Below are positions 44,905 to 53,941 of a stretch of 64,000 nt of DNA, one piece after another. Numbering within the stretch: position 1 is the first letter of the stretch; the number at the start of each line of letters is the position of its first letter. Under the pieces are notes generated by a model, which was given only the letters and a program-made list of their open reading frames with translations, did not search any database and was not told where the DNA came from. The position numbers and the translations under genes are program-made. The stretch is from Clostridium carboxidivorans P7 (GTDB taxonomy: Bacteria > Bacillota > Clostridia > Clostridiales > Clostridiaceae). The stretch lies in contig NZ_CP011803.1 of the NCBI RefSeq assembly GCF_001038625.1, forward strand, positions 1,116,001 to 1,180,000. Direction: 5' to 3'.

Positions 44905-45579
44905 ATGTTTAAAATACTTGTAGTTGAAGATGATGAAATCATAGGAGAAGAAATAATTACTGCTTTGAAAAAGCAGGGATATGAGAGCAAAAAAATAGAA
45001 GATTTTAATATGGTCATAGAAGAATTTATAAAATATAAGCCAGATTTGGTACTCATGGATATAAACTTACCAGTTTATGATGGCTTTTATTGGTGCGGAA
45101 AAATAAGAATGCTTTCAAAGGTACCTATAATTTTTATATCTTCAAGAACTGAGGAAATGGACATAATAATAGCAACAAATATGGGTGGAGATGATTATCT
45201 TACTAAGCCATTCTCTATAAATATCTTACTTACTAAAGTAAATGCGCTGCTCAGAAGAACCTACGCTTATTTTAATGATTTGGAGTCAGATGTAATTACA
45301 CATAAAGGCTTAATACTAAACTTAAAAGATGACACTATTATGTATAATGGCAAAAGTCTCCAGCTAACTAGAAATGAATTTAAAATACTTCATATACTTA
45401 TGAAAAACAAAGGTTCCATAGTAAGTCGTGATAGAATTATAAGAAGTCTCTGGCAGGATGAGAGCTTTGTTGATGATAACACTTTGACTGTAAATATTAC
45501 AAGGCTCAGAAAAAAACTTAAGGATATTGGACTGGAAAATTACATTCAAACCCAAAAAAGTATGGGGTATATAGTATGA
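44905..45579 (+). CDS. bceR: BceR-type response regulator
   Basis: A 224-residue regulator starting at ATG 44905 with AAGGTG upstream. The receiver has EDDE (8-11), D52 (MDINLPVYDG), SSR and DDYLTKPF. The winged-helix domain includes LQLTRNEFKILHILMKNKGSIVSR and VDDNTLTVNITRLRKKL, typical of the BceR group. Its TGA overlaps the kinase ATG. It is the best candidate to bind the operators at 42055 and 33063. A seven-codon ORF with a ribosome site precedes it (44868-44891); I do not assign that a function. Confidence 0.92.
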   Translation: MFKILVVEDDEIIGEEIITALKKQGYESKKIEDFNMVIEEFIKYKPDLVLMDINLPVYDGFYWCGKIRMLSKVPIIFISSRTEEMDIIIATNMGGDDYLTKPFSINILLTKVNALLRRTYAYFNDLESDVITHKGLILNLKDDTIMYNGKSLQLTRNEFKILHILMKNKGSIVSRDRIIRSLWQDESFVDDNTLTVNITRLRKKLKDIGLENYIQTQKSMGYIV

Positions 45580-46589
45580 GTTTAAAAGAATATTTAAGGG
45601 ATAGAAGAAGTTTAATCATTTTCTTTATTACATTAATGATATTTATAGGTGGAGTAATTTTCTTTGATAAATCCATAAGAATGTTAAAATCCAATGCGGA
45701 ATATTTAGTTACAGTTTCTTTTTTGATGTTCTTAATATATCTTGCAATTGATTATAGTATAATTGCTTGTCATATAAGTAAAATCAAGAAGATACCTAAG
45801 GAAGGATTAGATTGGATTTACAGCTTACCTTCTCCTTTAAGCTGGGAGCAAAAAATTTATTTGGATACAATAAATAAGTTACATGAAAATGCTAATATAC
45901 AAATAGAAAAGCTTATTGACAATAACAATGAAAGTGTTGAATTTTTAACTACTTGGGTTCATGAAATAAAAACTCCTATTGCAGCTTCCAAGCTTATAAT
46001 TGAAAACAATTTAAATAATGACAATGAAAAACTACTATATGCAGTAGAAATGGAAATAGAGAAGGTTGAAGATTATATTCAAAGGGTATTATTTTATTCT
46101 AGGATAAATGATTTCTCTAAAGATTATAGAATAGATACTGTTAAAATTGAACAGATTGTGAAAGATAGCATAAAAGGTGAGGCTTCTTGGTTTATAAATA
46201 AGGATATAAAATTGGAAGTAGAAAATTTGGATATAGAGGTTAATTCTGATTACAAATGGCTTAAGTTCATAATAAAACAGATTTTGGACAATGCCATAAA
46301 ATATACAGCTAAAGGTGGAAATATAAAAATATATGCTAAGGTAGAACAAAAGGAGAAAATTCTTTGTATAAAGGATAATGGTATAGGTATAAGAAAAGAA
46401 GATATTGAGAGGGTTTTTGAAAAAAGCTTTACAGGTTACAATGGAAGGGTAAAGCAGCACTCAACAGGAATGGGACTTTATATAAGTCAGAAGCTTGCAG
46501 GAAAGCTAGGAAATTATATAACTATAGATTCTGAATATGGCAGCGGTGTGGAAGTTTCAATTCACTTTCCTTTTATGAGTTATATGTAA
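45576..46589 (+). CDS. bceS: BceS-type intramembrane-sensing histidine kinase
   Basis: A 337-residue kinase. Two membrane helices (about 13-31 and 43-64) are separated by only about 10 residues, the hallmark of BceS-like sensors without an extracellular domain. The phosphorylation box is WVHEIKTPI (H129), followed by N box DNAIKYTAKGG, G1 DNGIGI and G2 STGMGLYIS. ATG overlaps the bceR stop. It should be activated by BceAB flux rather than by direct ligand binding. A strong terminator ends the operon. Confidence 0.93.
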   Translation: MSLKEYLRDRRSLIIFFITLMIFIGGVIFFDKSIRMLKSNAEYLVTVSFLMFLIYLAIDYSIIACHISKIKKIPKEGLDWIYSLPSPLSWEQKIYLDTINKLHENANIQIEKLIDNNNESVEFLTTWVHEIKTPIAASKLIIENNLNNDNEKLLYAVEMEIEKVEDYIQRVLFYSRINDFSKDYRIDTVKIEQIVKDSIKGEASWFINKDIKLEVENLDIEVNSDYKWLKFIIKQILDNAIKYTAKGGNIKIYAKVEQKEKILCIKDNGIGIRKEDIERVFEKSFTGYNGRVKQHSTGMGLYISQKLAGKLGNYITIDSEYGSGVEVSIHFPFMSYM

Positions 46590-46594
46590 TTTGA

Positions 46595-46653
46595 ACAAAA
46601 GCTATGTATATAATGAAGTTTGTTTTCATATTTATACATGGCTTTTGTTTTTG
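46595..46653 (+). terminator. Terminator of the bce operon
   Basis: Sixteen-bp stem ACAAAAGCTATGTATA (46595-46610) / TATACATGGCTTTTGT (46633-46648, one G-U pair), 22-base loop, T-run. Confidence 0.9.
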
Positions 46654-46729
46654 TATAGAACTTTTATTACAGTTCATTATAAATCGTTCATAGCTTGATA
46701 GCGTATCTAGCTATAAATAGGCTAATTTT

Positions 46730-47914
46730 TTAGCTAGCTTGTTTTTTAAAATGGGGCTTTTTTATAAGATAGTAGCTTATAGAAGTAATGCAGCCTACAA
46801 TTGCAATTACAGCTAATGTTAAGTAAGCAGCAGACATATTTGCAAAATCAATGATATTTCCTGCTAAAAGGGGAAATGTTGTCATACCAATTGCATAGAT
46901 TGCCTGGAAACATCCCATTGCTGTAGACTTTTTATCTGCACTTATGCCATCCATAGCTTGTGCAGTAAGATGCGAGAAAAGGATTCCTGTAGACATTCCA
47001 GGTAAAATTTGAAACATACAAATTAAATAGATAATATGAAGGTTAGGAACAGCAGCACAATATACTGCTATAACACAAAATACAAAAGGAATCCAAAACC
47101 TTGGGCCTTTTTTTGAACAAAGCTTTGAACTGGCAAAACCAGCCCAAAAAACTGATGATAGCATGTAAATAATTGAAGATAATCCCACAATAAATGAAGA
47201 AGCACCTAATCCTTTAATTATTTGAGAAGTAAAGGACATAGTTGTTGTCATTTGAATACCTTGCTGTATAAGTGCTAATAGAGAGAAAAATATTAATTTT
47301 CTATTTAAGCATACTGACAGCAAGCTTTTAGTGGATGGAGAAGAAGTACGAGCATTATTTCTCTCTTTTATAAATAAACTTAATATAACACCTAATATTC
47401 CAGCAGCTACACTGGTTGTACAAATAAAATTCATACCAAGCTTATCATAAAATAAAGTACTGGTAATAAATCCACACAACATACCAAAATTATTTGCTAA
47501 TATGATTTTACTAGTAGCTTTTTGCTGTTCCTCTCTTGAAAAAAAACTCATATAAAAAATCATGAAACAAATCCACATTGCAGAGGCAAGTCCAGAAAAA
47601 ATGTTTGCAATTAAATAACCCAATCCATTTGGCATAATAACACGAAATATAGAGGCTGCACCTGAAGAAAAGGCACCAATCATGATAAAACGCTTATGTT
47701 TTCCAATCTTATCAGCCATAATGCCTACAGGAAGTCTTAATAATAATTGTGAAATTCCATAGGCACCAACAATAGTTCCAATCATGGAAGAAGTTACACC
47801 AATGGAAGCAAGATAAGGTGTTTGATATGGAATATAAACATACTGTCCAAACCAAAATAGTGAAACAATTAAAAGTAATAATTTTTTTTGGATAGACTGT
47901 TCGCCCTCATTCAT
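46730..47914 (-). CDS. MFS transporter (12-helix, DHA1-like)
   Basis: A 394-residue protein with about 12 membrane helices. GYGISQLLLRLPVGIMADKIGKHKR holds an A-type motif (GIMADKIGKHK) between helices 2 and 3. The start has AAAGGAG upstream. It is downstream of a DHA2 pump gene on the same strand but separated from it by a strong terminator, so it is probably a separate transcript or partly attenuated. The substrate is unknown. Confidence 0.85.
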   Translation of the reverse strand: MNEGEQSIQKKLLLLIVSLFWFGQYVYIPYQTPYLASIGVTSSMIGTIVGAYGISQLLLRLPVGIMADKIGKHKRFIMIGAFSSGAASIFRVIMPNGLGYLIANIFSGLASAMWICFMIFYMSFFSREEQQKATSKIILANNFGMLCGFITSTLFYDKLGMNFICTTSVAAGILGVILSLFIKERNNARTSSPSTKSLLSVCLNRKLIFFSLLALIQQGIQMTTTMSFTSQIIKGLGASSFIVGLSSIIYMLSSVFWAGFASSKLCSKKGPRFWIPFVFCVIAVYCAAVPNLHIIYLICMFQILPGMSTGILFSHLTAQAMDGISADKKSTAMGCFQAIYAIGMTTFPLLAGNIIDFANMSAAYLTLAVIAIVGCITSISYYLIKKPHFKKQAS

Positions 47915-47933
47915 AAAGTTAATTCTCCTTTGT

Positions 47934-47974
47934 TAAAAAAATAATAAGCCCCTCCAAACATCCTTAGGAGGGGC
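47934..47974 (-). terminator. Terminator after the TetR-controlled MFS gene
   Basis: On the minus strand GCCCCTCC (47974-47967) pairs with GGAGGGGC (47955-47948), followed by TTATTATTTTTTT. Confidence 0.92.
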
Positions 47975-48046
47975 AAACACAACATTTGATACAATTTAGG
48001 TTAAATTATAGTACAAGTATTTTTCTTTGTCAAGGTGAGCATTATG

Positions 48047-49489
48047 TTAATTTTTATTACTTCTAGCTCTATTTTTTTTACTGAGAATTAAGGACAATAT
48101 AAAACCTATTCCAATTAGTAAAGCTGCAATTGTTATAGAATGATTAAAACCAGTGTATATTGCATTTACTTGATTGGTGGAAGCTGAAGCATCATTTATA
48201 TTTTTCAAATAGATATTCTGATAAGCTGTCATAATGCCTACAAATAAAGCTGAACCTAAAGCACCAGCTATCTGCATTGCAGTATTTACTATAGCAACAC
48301 CATCTGCTTGATTTTTACCAGATAATTCACTAAGTGCAGTGGTTTGGCTGGTTGACATCGACATAGATATTCCTATCATTATAGCACAATATATAAGGGT
48401 AATTGTGCTTATAGGAGTTGATGGTGAAATATGTGATAACACAAAAGTAAAAATACATGCTACTGCGAAACCTAATGGAATGATTATATTTCCGCCTATT
48501 TTATCATAAATCTTACCAACAAATGGAGTTAATACACATCCAAGAAGAATTGGTGGTAATATAGCCATTGCTGATGTGAAAGAGGATGTATTTAAGCCGT
48601 TTTGCAGCAGTAGTGGTAATATAACATTTATTGAAAAGTTGAACATTTGCATTAATATAATCAGTAGTGTACCTATTGCAAATACAGGATGTTTAAATGA
48701 TCGTATTTCCAATATTGGCTGCTTTAAAGATAATTGGCGTTTTCCAAAGAAAATTAATGCTATTAGTCCAATTACAAAAATAGCAGCAGTAGATAATAAA
48801 CTTGAAGTACCAACTGAACTTACAGAATATATAATACCAGCAAAGCCTATAGTTGATAGTAGTATGGATAAATAATCAATTTTAGGTTTTGTTATTACAG
48901 AGATATTTTCTAAATAAATATAACCTCCAATAATACAAATCAATAAAATTGGAATTAACAGCATAAATAATGAGTGCCAACTAAAATGCTGAAGAAGTAA
49001 ACCGGAAACTGTTGGACCAAGTGCAGGTCCCAATGTGATTATACAAACACATAATCCCATTATTGAACCACGCTTTTCTGGTGGAGTTACTACTAAAGCT
49101 GAATTCATCATAATAGGTATGAGCATACCAGTACCTAAGGCTTGAATTATTCTTGAAATTAATAGTGCTGTAAAGGTATTAGAAAATACAGCACATAGTG
49201 TTCCAATTAAAAAAATTATCATTGCACTTAAAAATAGTTGTTTTGTAGTAAAAGTATGAATAAGGAAAGCTGTAACTGGTACAAGAATTCCAACTACTAA
49301 TACATAACCTGTGGTAAGCCACTGAGCCGTAGTAGCTGTAATGTGCATTTCTGTCATTAATTTAGGAAATGCTACATTTAGTATTGTTTCATTAAATAGT
49401 GCTATAAAGCTTCCAAGCAGTAATACAAACATAATTGCTTTTGCATTGTACTCAGGCTTTTCTTCTGTATAAATTTGTTTTGCTTCCAT
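48047..49489 (-). CDS. MFS multidrug exporter, DHA2 (EmrB/QacA) family
   Basis: A 480-residue protein with about 14 helices. ETILNVAFPKLM is the D1-like motif, LFL...FTTKQ a degenerate motif A, and GPALGPTVSGLL the antiporter motif C. AAGGAGA precedes ATG. A palindromic operator (49517-49528) lies between its start and the TetR gene just upstream on the same strand, implying TetR repression. It probably exports cationic or amphiphilic compounds. Confidence 0.9.
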   Translation of the reverse strand: MEAKQIYTEEKPEYNAKAIMFVLLLGSFIALFNETILNVAFPKLMTEMHITATTAQWLTTGYVLVVGILVPVTAFLIHTFTTKQLFLSAMIIFLIGTLCAVFSNTFTALLISRIIQALGTGMLIPIMMNSALVVTPPEKRGSIMGLCVCIITLGPALGPTVSGLLLQHFSWHSLFMLLIPILLICIIGGYIYLENISVITKPKIDYLSILLSTIGFAGIIYSVSSVGTSSLLSTAAIFVIGLIALIFFGKRQLSLKQPILEIRSFKHPVFAIGTLLIILMQMFNFSINVILPLLLQNGLNTSSFTSAMAILPPILLGCVLTPFVGKIYDKIGGNIIIPLGFAVACIFTFVLSHISPSTPISTITLIYCAIMIGISMSMSTSQTTALSELSGKNQADGVAIVNTAMQIAGALGSALFVGIMTAYQNIYLKNINDASASTNQVNAIYTGFNHSITIAALLIGIGFILSLILSKKNRARSNKN

Positions 49490-49516
49490 AAAATATAATC
49501 TCCTTAAATTTTTCTG

Positions 49517-49528
49517 TAGACCAGTCTA
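49517..49528. promoter_or_regulatory. TetR-type operator before the MFS gene
   Basis: TAGACCAGTCTA is a near-perfect palindrome, 28 bp before the MFS start codon. An inverted copy of the same site (GACTGGTCTATATATA) lies before the tetR gene. Confidence 0.7.
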
Positions 49529-49607
49529 TATATTAGGAGCATAAATAAGCACTTTAAAAATAATGCTTATTATAATAAGTTAAAATTTTATATTTGCCAA
49601 AATTAAA

Positions 49608-50192
49608 TTATTTAGCATTTATGTATGAACTTAATAAAATACCAAGTTGTTTACCAACTGTTAAGAGAGCTCTAGGATTTTTTTCTGTAACTGATGCTGT
49701 AATAGCTCCTTCAATGGAAACTTGAATAAAGGTAGCCAGTTCATTTACCACTTCTTTGGAAAGTTCACTTTCCATTAGCTTTTTAGCATAGATATTTTCT
49801 ATGGTTAAAAATGCTGATTCACAAGCTTTTCTCAAAGATTCAATTGATAAATAAGTTTCTAAAGCTATGAGACTTAAAGAAATATCTTTTAATTTTCCAT
49901 TGTTTTCTAAGTCCTCCACGATATTTTTGATTACGGATTGTACAGCTTCAATTGGATTTGAGTGTGCATTTAGTGTGTTTTCTAATCTTTTTTGGATGGT
50001 CTTACTAGTAAGGTTTATAGCTTCTAAAGCTAATTCTTCTTTTCCACCTGGAAAATAGTAATATAAAGAACCTTTAGGTGAATCACTTTCCTTTAAAATT
50101 TCATTTAATCCTGTAGCATTATATCCTTTAATTTGAAAAAGCATTGCTGCTGCTGTGAGTATTTTTTCTCTTGAATCAGTTTTATTTTTCAT
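49608..50192 (-). CDS. TetR-family transcriptional regulator
   Basis: A 194-residue regulator. The N-terminal helix-turn-helix (about 8-55) contains ILTAAAMLFQIKGYNATGL and SDSPKGSLYYYFPGGKEEL, typical of the LmrA/YxaF-like TetR group. The C-terminal helical domain binds the inducer. It lies upstream of the MFS pump on the same strand. Matching palindromes in front of both genes indicate autorepression and control of the pump. Confidence 0.92.
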   Translation of the reverse strand: MKNKTDSREKILTAAAMLFQIKGYNATGLNEILKESDSPKGSLYYYFPGGKEELALEAINLTSKTIQKRLENTLNAHSNPIEAVQSVIKNIVEDLENNGKLKDISLSLIALETYLSIESLRKACESAFLTIENIYAKKLMESELSKEVVNELATFIQVSIEGAITASVTEKNPRALLTVGKQLGILLSSYINAK

Positions 50193-50220
50193 TGAATTAA
50201 TATCCTTTCTAATAATATAA

Positions 50221-50235
50221 CGACTGGTCTATATA
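50221..50235. promoter_or_regulatory. TetR-type operator before tetR
   Basis: GACTGGTC palindrome followed by TATATATA, 28 bp before the tetR start. It matches the site at 49517-49528 read on the other strand. Confidence 0.7.
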
Positions 50236-50356
50236 TATTATATAAATATAATTTGAAAAATGTCAACAGTAAAATGAAATTAAAACATTTTGAAATATTT
50301 GTATTATAGTACATTATGTAAAACTATTAATTGAATTGTTGATTAACATAAATGTG

Positions 50357-50408
50357 AAATAAGCTCCACTGACTATAATTGATTATAGTTGGTGGAGCTT
50401 ATTTTTTA
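50357..50408. terminator. Terminator downstream of the redox membrane operon
   Basis: A 23-bp stem with about two mismatches or wobble pairs: 50357-50379 (core AAGCTCCACTGACTATAAT) against 50382-50404. It ends the minus-strand operon at 50415. The longest T-run is on the plus side. Confidence 0.75.
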
Positions 50409-50414
50409 TAAAGT

Positions 50415-50864
50415 TTATTTTTTTAAATTTACTCTTATGGCATAACCACTTTTTATTTTATATACTCCTTTTAAAGAAACAACATTTTTATTTAAAGACT
50501 TAAACTCAGAAGTATTGTTTTGTGTGTTATATTTAATAGAAAAATCATCCTTACCATCATCATCAAAATCTATACTTTCAGAAATTATAGTAGGTGTGTT
50601 TTTGCCTGCATAATCAACTTCTACAAAACCTTCAGATCTATCAGAAAAAAGTCCTTGGAATACAGGTTTGTGTATTTTTATTTCAGCATCTTTAGAAGTA
50701 AGTGTTTTATATATTTCACCTCCAGTAAATAAAGGAGAAACCTTTAATGAAGTTATATTGACAAACTCTTTGGCTAAGCAATCATTGGCTATGAAAGTAG
50801 CTAATACTACAAACAAAGCTAAAACAGCAGCAAAGTATCCTAAAAAAGCTTTTAATTTAATCAT
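50415..50864 (-). CDS. Uncharacterised membrane-anchored protein with an Asp-rich calcium-loop-like motif
   Basis: A 149-residue protein from ATG 50864 (GGAAGG 9 bases upstream; a GTG nine bases earlier overlaps that site). One N-terminal hydrophobic segment (about 7-27) acts as signal or anchor. The exported part is beta-rich and has DFDDDGKDDF at about 99-108, similar to dockerin/FG-GAP-type calcium-binding loops. I do not recognise a family. It is the last gene of an operon with a NapH-like ferredoxin protein and a DsbD-like membrane protein, so a role outside the membrane in a redox or metal process is possible. Confidence 0.7.
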   Translation of the reverse strand: MIKLKAFLGYFAAVLALFVVLATFIANDCLAKEFVNITSLKVSPLFTGGEIYKTLTSKDAEIKIHKPVFQGLFSDRSEGFVEVDYAGKNTPTIISESIDFDDDGKDDFSIKYNTQNNTSEFKSLNKNVVSLKGVYKIKSGYAIRVNLKK

Positions 50865-50879
50865 TTCATTCACCTTCCT

Positions 50880-52055
50880 TTAAAAAAAACTGCCTGTAGT
50901 TATAAGTTTTAAAATTCTATATAATCCTTTAACTATTGCTCCACCACCAATTGTGAGTGCAAAAATATAGGCAGGGTAAAGAAAAAGATATCTGGATAAA
51001 TTAGTCTTCACTCCTATTTTTGTTCCTTTTATATGATAAGATACAGCAGAAGAAGGACAGATATCTATACATTTTCCGCATTTAGTACAGGTTATTAAAG
51101 CCTTTCCATTTGAAAGACTACTTTCATCTATTGAGTAAGTTGGACATTCTCTTACACATTTTTTACAATTTAAACATTTATCCTTATCTATTCTTATTTC
51201 AAATATATTTATTTTGTTAAAGAGAGATTGAAAAGCTCCAAAGGGACAAAATAGTCCGCATTGAGTTCTTTTTCTAGTAAGTATAGGCAGTACTATAACT
51301 AAAATTAAAAATAAAGAGCAAAAAACTATAGTTTTAATTAACACTATTGTAGAAGTTATCTGTTCTGCTTCTGTAACTGCTTTAAAAGGACAAAGCCAAT
51401 CACAGTAAACAGGAGAAAGAGTAGCTGCCGATAACAAAACAATGGATATTAAAATAGCAAATGGTAGATAAGTCCACTTTCTATTTATTTTTAACCTTGG
51501 CTTTTTGCATAGGGAAGAACATCCCTCATCAAGTCCTCCATAAAAACAAGCCCAGCTGCAAAAGCCTCGTCCAAAGGCTAAAGTAGCTCCAAGCCAAATA
51601 ACTATCATACTTGCAATGCTGGCAAATCCAGTTAAAAGAGAGCCAGGGAAAATTATAGTTTTAGTTAAAGCAGCAGGTATTATGATCATTGGAATTACCA
51701 TGTGGCAAAAAGGGGTTTCTCCATTAATAAAAGTAGATTCATTATAGAAAATGCTGCCTCTTACTTCTATTAAATTAGTCATAAAGCTGACTGCAAAAAG
51801 CAGCGCATAGGTTACAAAAAATATTTTCCTGTATTTATAGGTTTTCTTTGTGTATACCATAAGAAAAAATAATATGTTTATGAAAATATAAACTATGAAA
51901 AAGGAAATTTTCATTAAAGGTTCCTTTGGAAGAGTAATGCCTCCGTTCATTAAAACAATACTTAATAATAACACTGGTATACAAGCCATTATTGATTTTA
52001 TGATTTTTTTATTCTTACTTGTTTCTGCTATTTTTTCAGTTTCTAAATTATTCAT
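50880..52055 (-). CDS. Polytopic membrane protein with two 4Fe-4S clusters (NapH/MauN-like)
   Basis: A 391-residue protein with about six membrane helices, then a cytosolic bacterial-type ferredoxin domain with CLNCKKCVRECP and CTKCGKCIDICP (about 300-355). Upstream are two membrane-proximal CxxxCP motifs, CDWLCPF and CGLFCPFG, the NapH/NosR-type signature, and a further Cys-rich loop (CSWACFYGG...CSSLC). It should carry electrons across or along the membrane. The start overlaps the stop of the DsbD-like gene (ATGA). No nap or nos genes are nearby, so the acceptor is unknown; the flanking genes suggest thiol chemistry or an exported partner. Confidence 0.85.
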   Translation of the reverse strand: MNNLETEKIAETSKNKKIIKSIMACIPVLLLSIVLMNGGITLPKEPLMKISFFIVYIFINILFFLMVYTKKTYKYRKIFFVTYALLFAVSFMTNLIEVRGSIFYNESTFINGETPFCHMVIPMIIIPAALTKTIIFPGSLLTGFASIASMIVIWLGATLAFGRGFCSWACFYGGLDEGCSSLCKKPRLKINRKWTYLPFAILISIVLLSAATLSPVYCDWLCPFKAVTEAEQITSTIVLIKTIVFCSLFLILVIVLPILTRKRTQCGLFCPFGAFQSLFNKINIFEIRIDKDKCLNCKKCVRECPTYSIDESSLSNGKALITCTKCGKCIDICPSSAVSYHIKGTKIGVKTNLSRYLFLYPAYIFALTIGGGAIVKGLYRILKLITTGSFF

Positions 52056-52687
52056 TTTAAAATCATCTCCTTAAAAAGCATTATAATTCCTGAATACATA
52101 TAAAACACTCCAATTACTAAAGAGCACATTTGACCTACTAATTTAATTTGTTTTCCTTTTAAGACACCTATAAAAGGAAGTGGCATAAAGTAAATAGCAG
52201 TGCCTATAAAAAAGGCAGCAAAGTACAAAATACTGCTTATAACATTGGAAAAGAAAGCAGCATCAGAGAAAGCTAAAATAAATGGTGGACATACATTTAT
52301 GCCAGTTAAAAATCCTAAAAGTAGTATAGTTGCAAAGTTTTTTTCCTTATTTGAGTTATTAAAAAATTTACTAAAATATTTAATATTGCAGACTCTATGA
52401 GACTTTGAAAATGTGTAAATTATAAGAGTAAATGATAAAAATATATAAGATACAGCAAATATAAATTCTTTATAGTGTGATTGTTTTATTATAAAGTTTC
52501 CTGTAATCCACGCTAAAAGAGCAAATAATACATAACCAAGAAGTCTTCCTAACATAAATTTTGATAAACAAATAAAATTCCATTTTGTCTTTTTATTTTC
52601 ACTTAAAATATATGGAACAAATACGGGAATACAGGAAGCAAGACAATACCCCCCACTTGAAAGTCCTAAAATAAATCCTTTCAGCAT
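52052..52687 (-). CDS. DsbD/CcdA-like membrane protein (DsbD_2, 'sulfite exporter TauE/SafE' type)
   Basis: A 211-residue protein with six predicted helices. GGYCLASCIPVFVPYIL near the N-terminus holds a Cys pair (CxxxC) in the first helix, and GINVCPPFILAF a further Cys in the fourth, as in CcdA/DsbD-like transmembrane thiol carriers. AAGGAGG precedes ATG. It is the first gene of the three-gene operon, overlapping the NapH-like gene by 4 bases. It probably moves reducing equivalents across the membrane. Confidence 0.8.
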   Translation of the reverse strand: MLKGFILGLSSGGYCLASCIPVFVPYILSENKKTKWNFICLSKFMLGRLLGYVLFALLAWITGNFIIKQSHYKEFIFAVSYIFLSFTLIIYTFSKSHRVCNIKYFSKFFNNSNKEKNFATILLLGFLTGINVCPPFILAFSDAAFFSNVISSILYFAAFFIGTAIYFMPLPFIGVLKGKQIKLVGQMCSLVIGVFYMYSGIIMLFKEMILK

Positions 52688-52798
52688 ATATAAAGTACCT
52701 CCTTTTCTCTATAATCCCATTGTAGTTAATTTTATGAACATAAACTATAGATTGCTTTTAACATGCAATATTGAGTATGTAAGATGCATTAAAATAAA

Positions 52799-52854
52799 TC
52801 TTAAGGTTTTCTTAAGGTTTCCTTTAACATTTTTTGAATATTTTTTTTTAATAT
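52799..52854 (+). promoter_or_regulatory. Direct-repeat promoter upstream of the DUF4003 gene
   Basis: TCTTAAGGTTT (52799-52809) and TCTTAAGGTTT (52810-52820) are exact 11-bp tandem repeats, followed by a looser CCTTTAACATT. A TAATAT -10-like hexamer lies at 52849-52854, again 28 bp after the second repeat. Confidence 0.6.
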
Positions 52855-52918
52855 ATATGTACAAGGTAAATATTTTAAGTGATAATAAAATTAAGATGAA
52901 ATGGTGGAGGAAAATATT

Positions 52919-53917
52919 ATGAATATAGAGATAAAGGAAAAAGCAAATTTGATGGCAGAAAATTACAAAGAACTTAAAGGAAACTTTAAATGGGATACAG
53001 GTATATTAAAACATTTTTGTGCAATGATGCATGCTGTAAGAGGAGAAAGAGTAAATGCAGATAAAATTAAAGAAATAAAAAATTATATAAAGGAAGAAAC
53101 AGGTTGGACATCTGATTATAGAGGAAACAATTTATTGATTATATCTACTCTCTTGTGTTTTGAAGAAAATTATAAAAGCTTTTTTAAGAATATGGTAGAG
53201 GTTCATGAAAAAATGAGACAATATGGCTTTAGAAAAAGTGAATATTTGCCATTAGCTACCTATACTATGGTAAAAGATGTGCCTGAAGAACAGTGGAATT
53301 GTAAACTTCAAAGAATGGATGAGTTTTACAAAGGCATGAAGGAAAAGCATTTTTGGCTAACTTCTACTGATGATTATGTTTTTGCTGCAGTACTTGCTGC
53401 TACAGATTTAGATGTAAAGGAAACTATGAAAAAAGTAGAAGAGTGCTATAAAGCTTTAAATGAAGAAGGATTTGGGAAGGGGAATGATCTTCAAACATTG
53501 TCTCATATTATGGCACTTGGAGAAGAGTCTGTTTATGAAAAATGTAAAAAGGCAAATTCACTTTATAATAAACTTAGAAATGAAAAATGTAGGCTTAAAT
53601 ATAGTGGACTCGCAACTCTAGGAGTTTTAACTCTTATTGGAGGAAATGAAGATCAGATAGTTAGAGAAATAAAAGAGGTTAATGATTTTATTTATGAAAA
53701 AGATGGATATGGTATGTGGAGTTTAGATAAATCTATGAGAACTATACTTTCAGCTAATTTGGTTTGTGATTTTTATATAGATGAAATGAAAAAGGGAGTA
53801 CTTAAGGTAGCACTGGCAAATAGTATTAATGCTATTATTATTGCTCAAGAACAAGCAGCAATTGCAGCTTGCATTGTAGCAAGCACAGCAGCAGCTTCAT
53901 CATCAAGTTCATCATAA
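52919..53917 (+). CDS. DUF4003 family protein
   Basis: A 332-residue soluble, all-helical protein from ATG 52919 (GGAGG 10 bases upstream). I recognise the DUF4003 layout: FKWDTGILKHFCAMMHA near the start, TGWTSDYRGNNLL, and repeated helical hairpins containing LA-rich segments. A hydrophobic Ala-rich helix and a poly-Ser tail end the protein. No enzymatic motif is evident. The tandem repeats in its promoter resemble those of the VanZ-RDD gene that follows, so it may belong to an envelope-stress response; function is otherwise unknown. Confidence 0.78.
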   Translation: MNIEIKEKANLMAENYKELKGNFKWDTGILKHFCAMMHAVRGERVNADKIKEIKNYIKEETGWTSDYRGNNLLIISTLLCFEENYKSFFKNMVEVHEKMRQYGFRKSEYLPLATYTMVKDVPEEQWNCKLQRMDEFYKGMKEKHFWLTSTDDYVFAAVLAATDLDVKETMKKVEECYKALNEEGFGKGNDLQTLSHIMALGEESVYEKCKKANSLYNKLRNEKCRLKYSGLATLGVLTLIGGNEDQIVREIKEVNDFIYEKDGYGMWSLDKSMRTILSANLVCDFYIDEMKKGVLKVALANSINAIIIAQEQAAIAACIVASTAAASSSSSS

Positions 53918-53941
53918 GAAAGTAAATATAATTATAAAAGT

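Noticed and set aside
46089-46460. 123-codon minus-strand ORF in bceS
   Set aside because: Antisense to the conserved kinase domain; composition is Tyr/Phe/Ile-rich shadow sequence.
52734-52922. 62-codon plus-strand ORF before the DUF4003 gene
   Set aside because: It covers the tandem-repeat promoter of that gene and overlaps its start; no homology or ribosome site seen.
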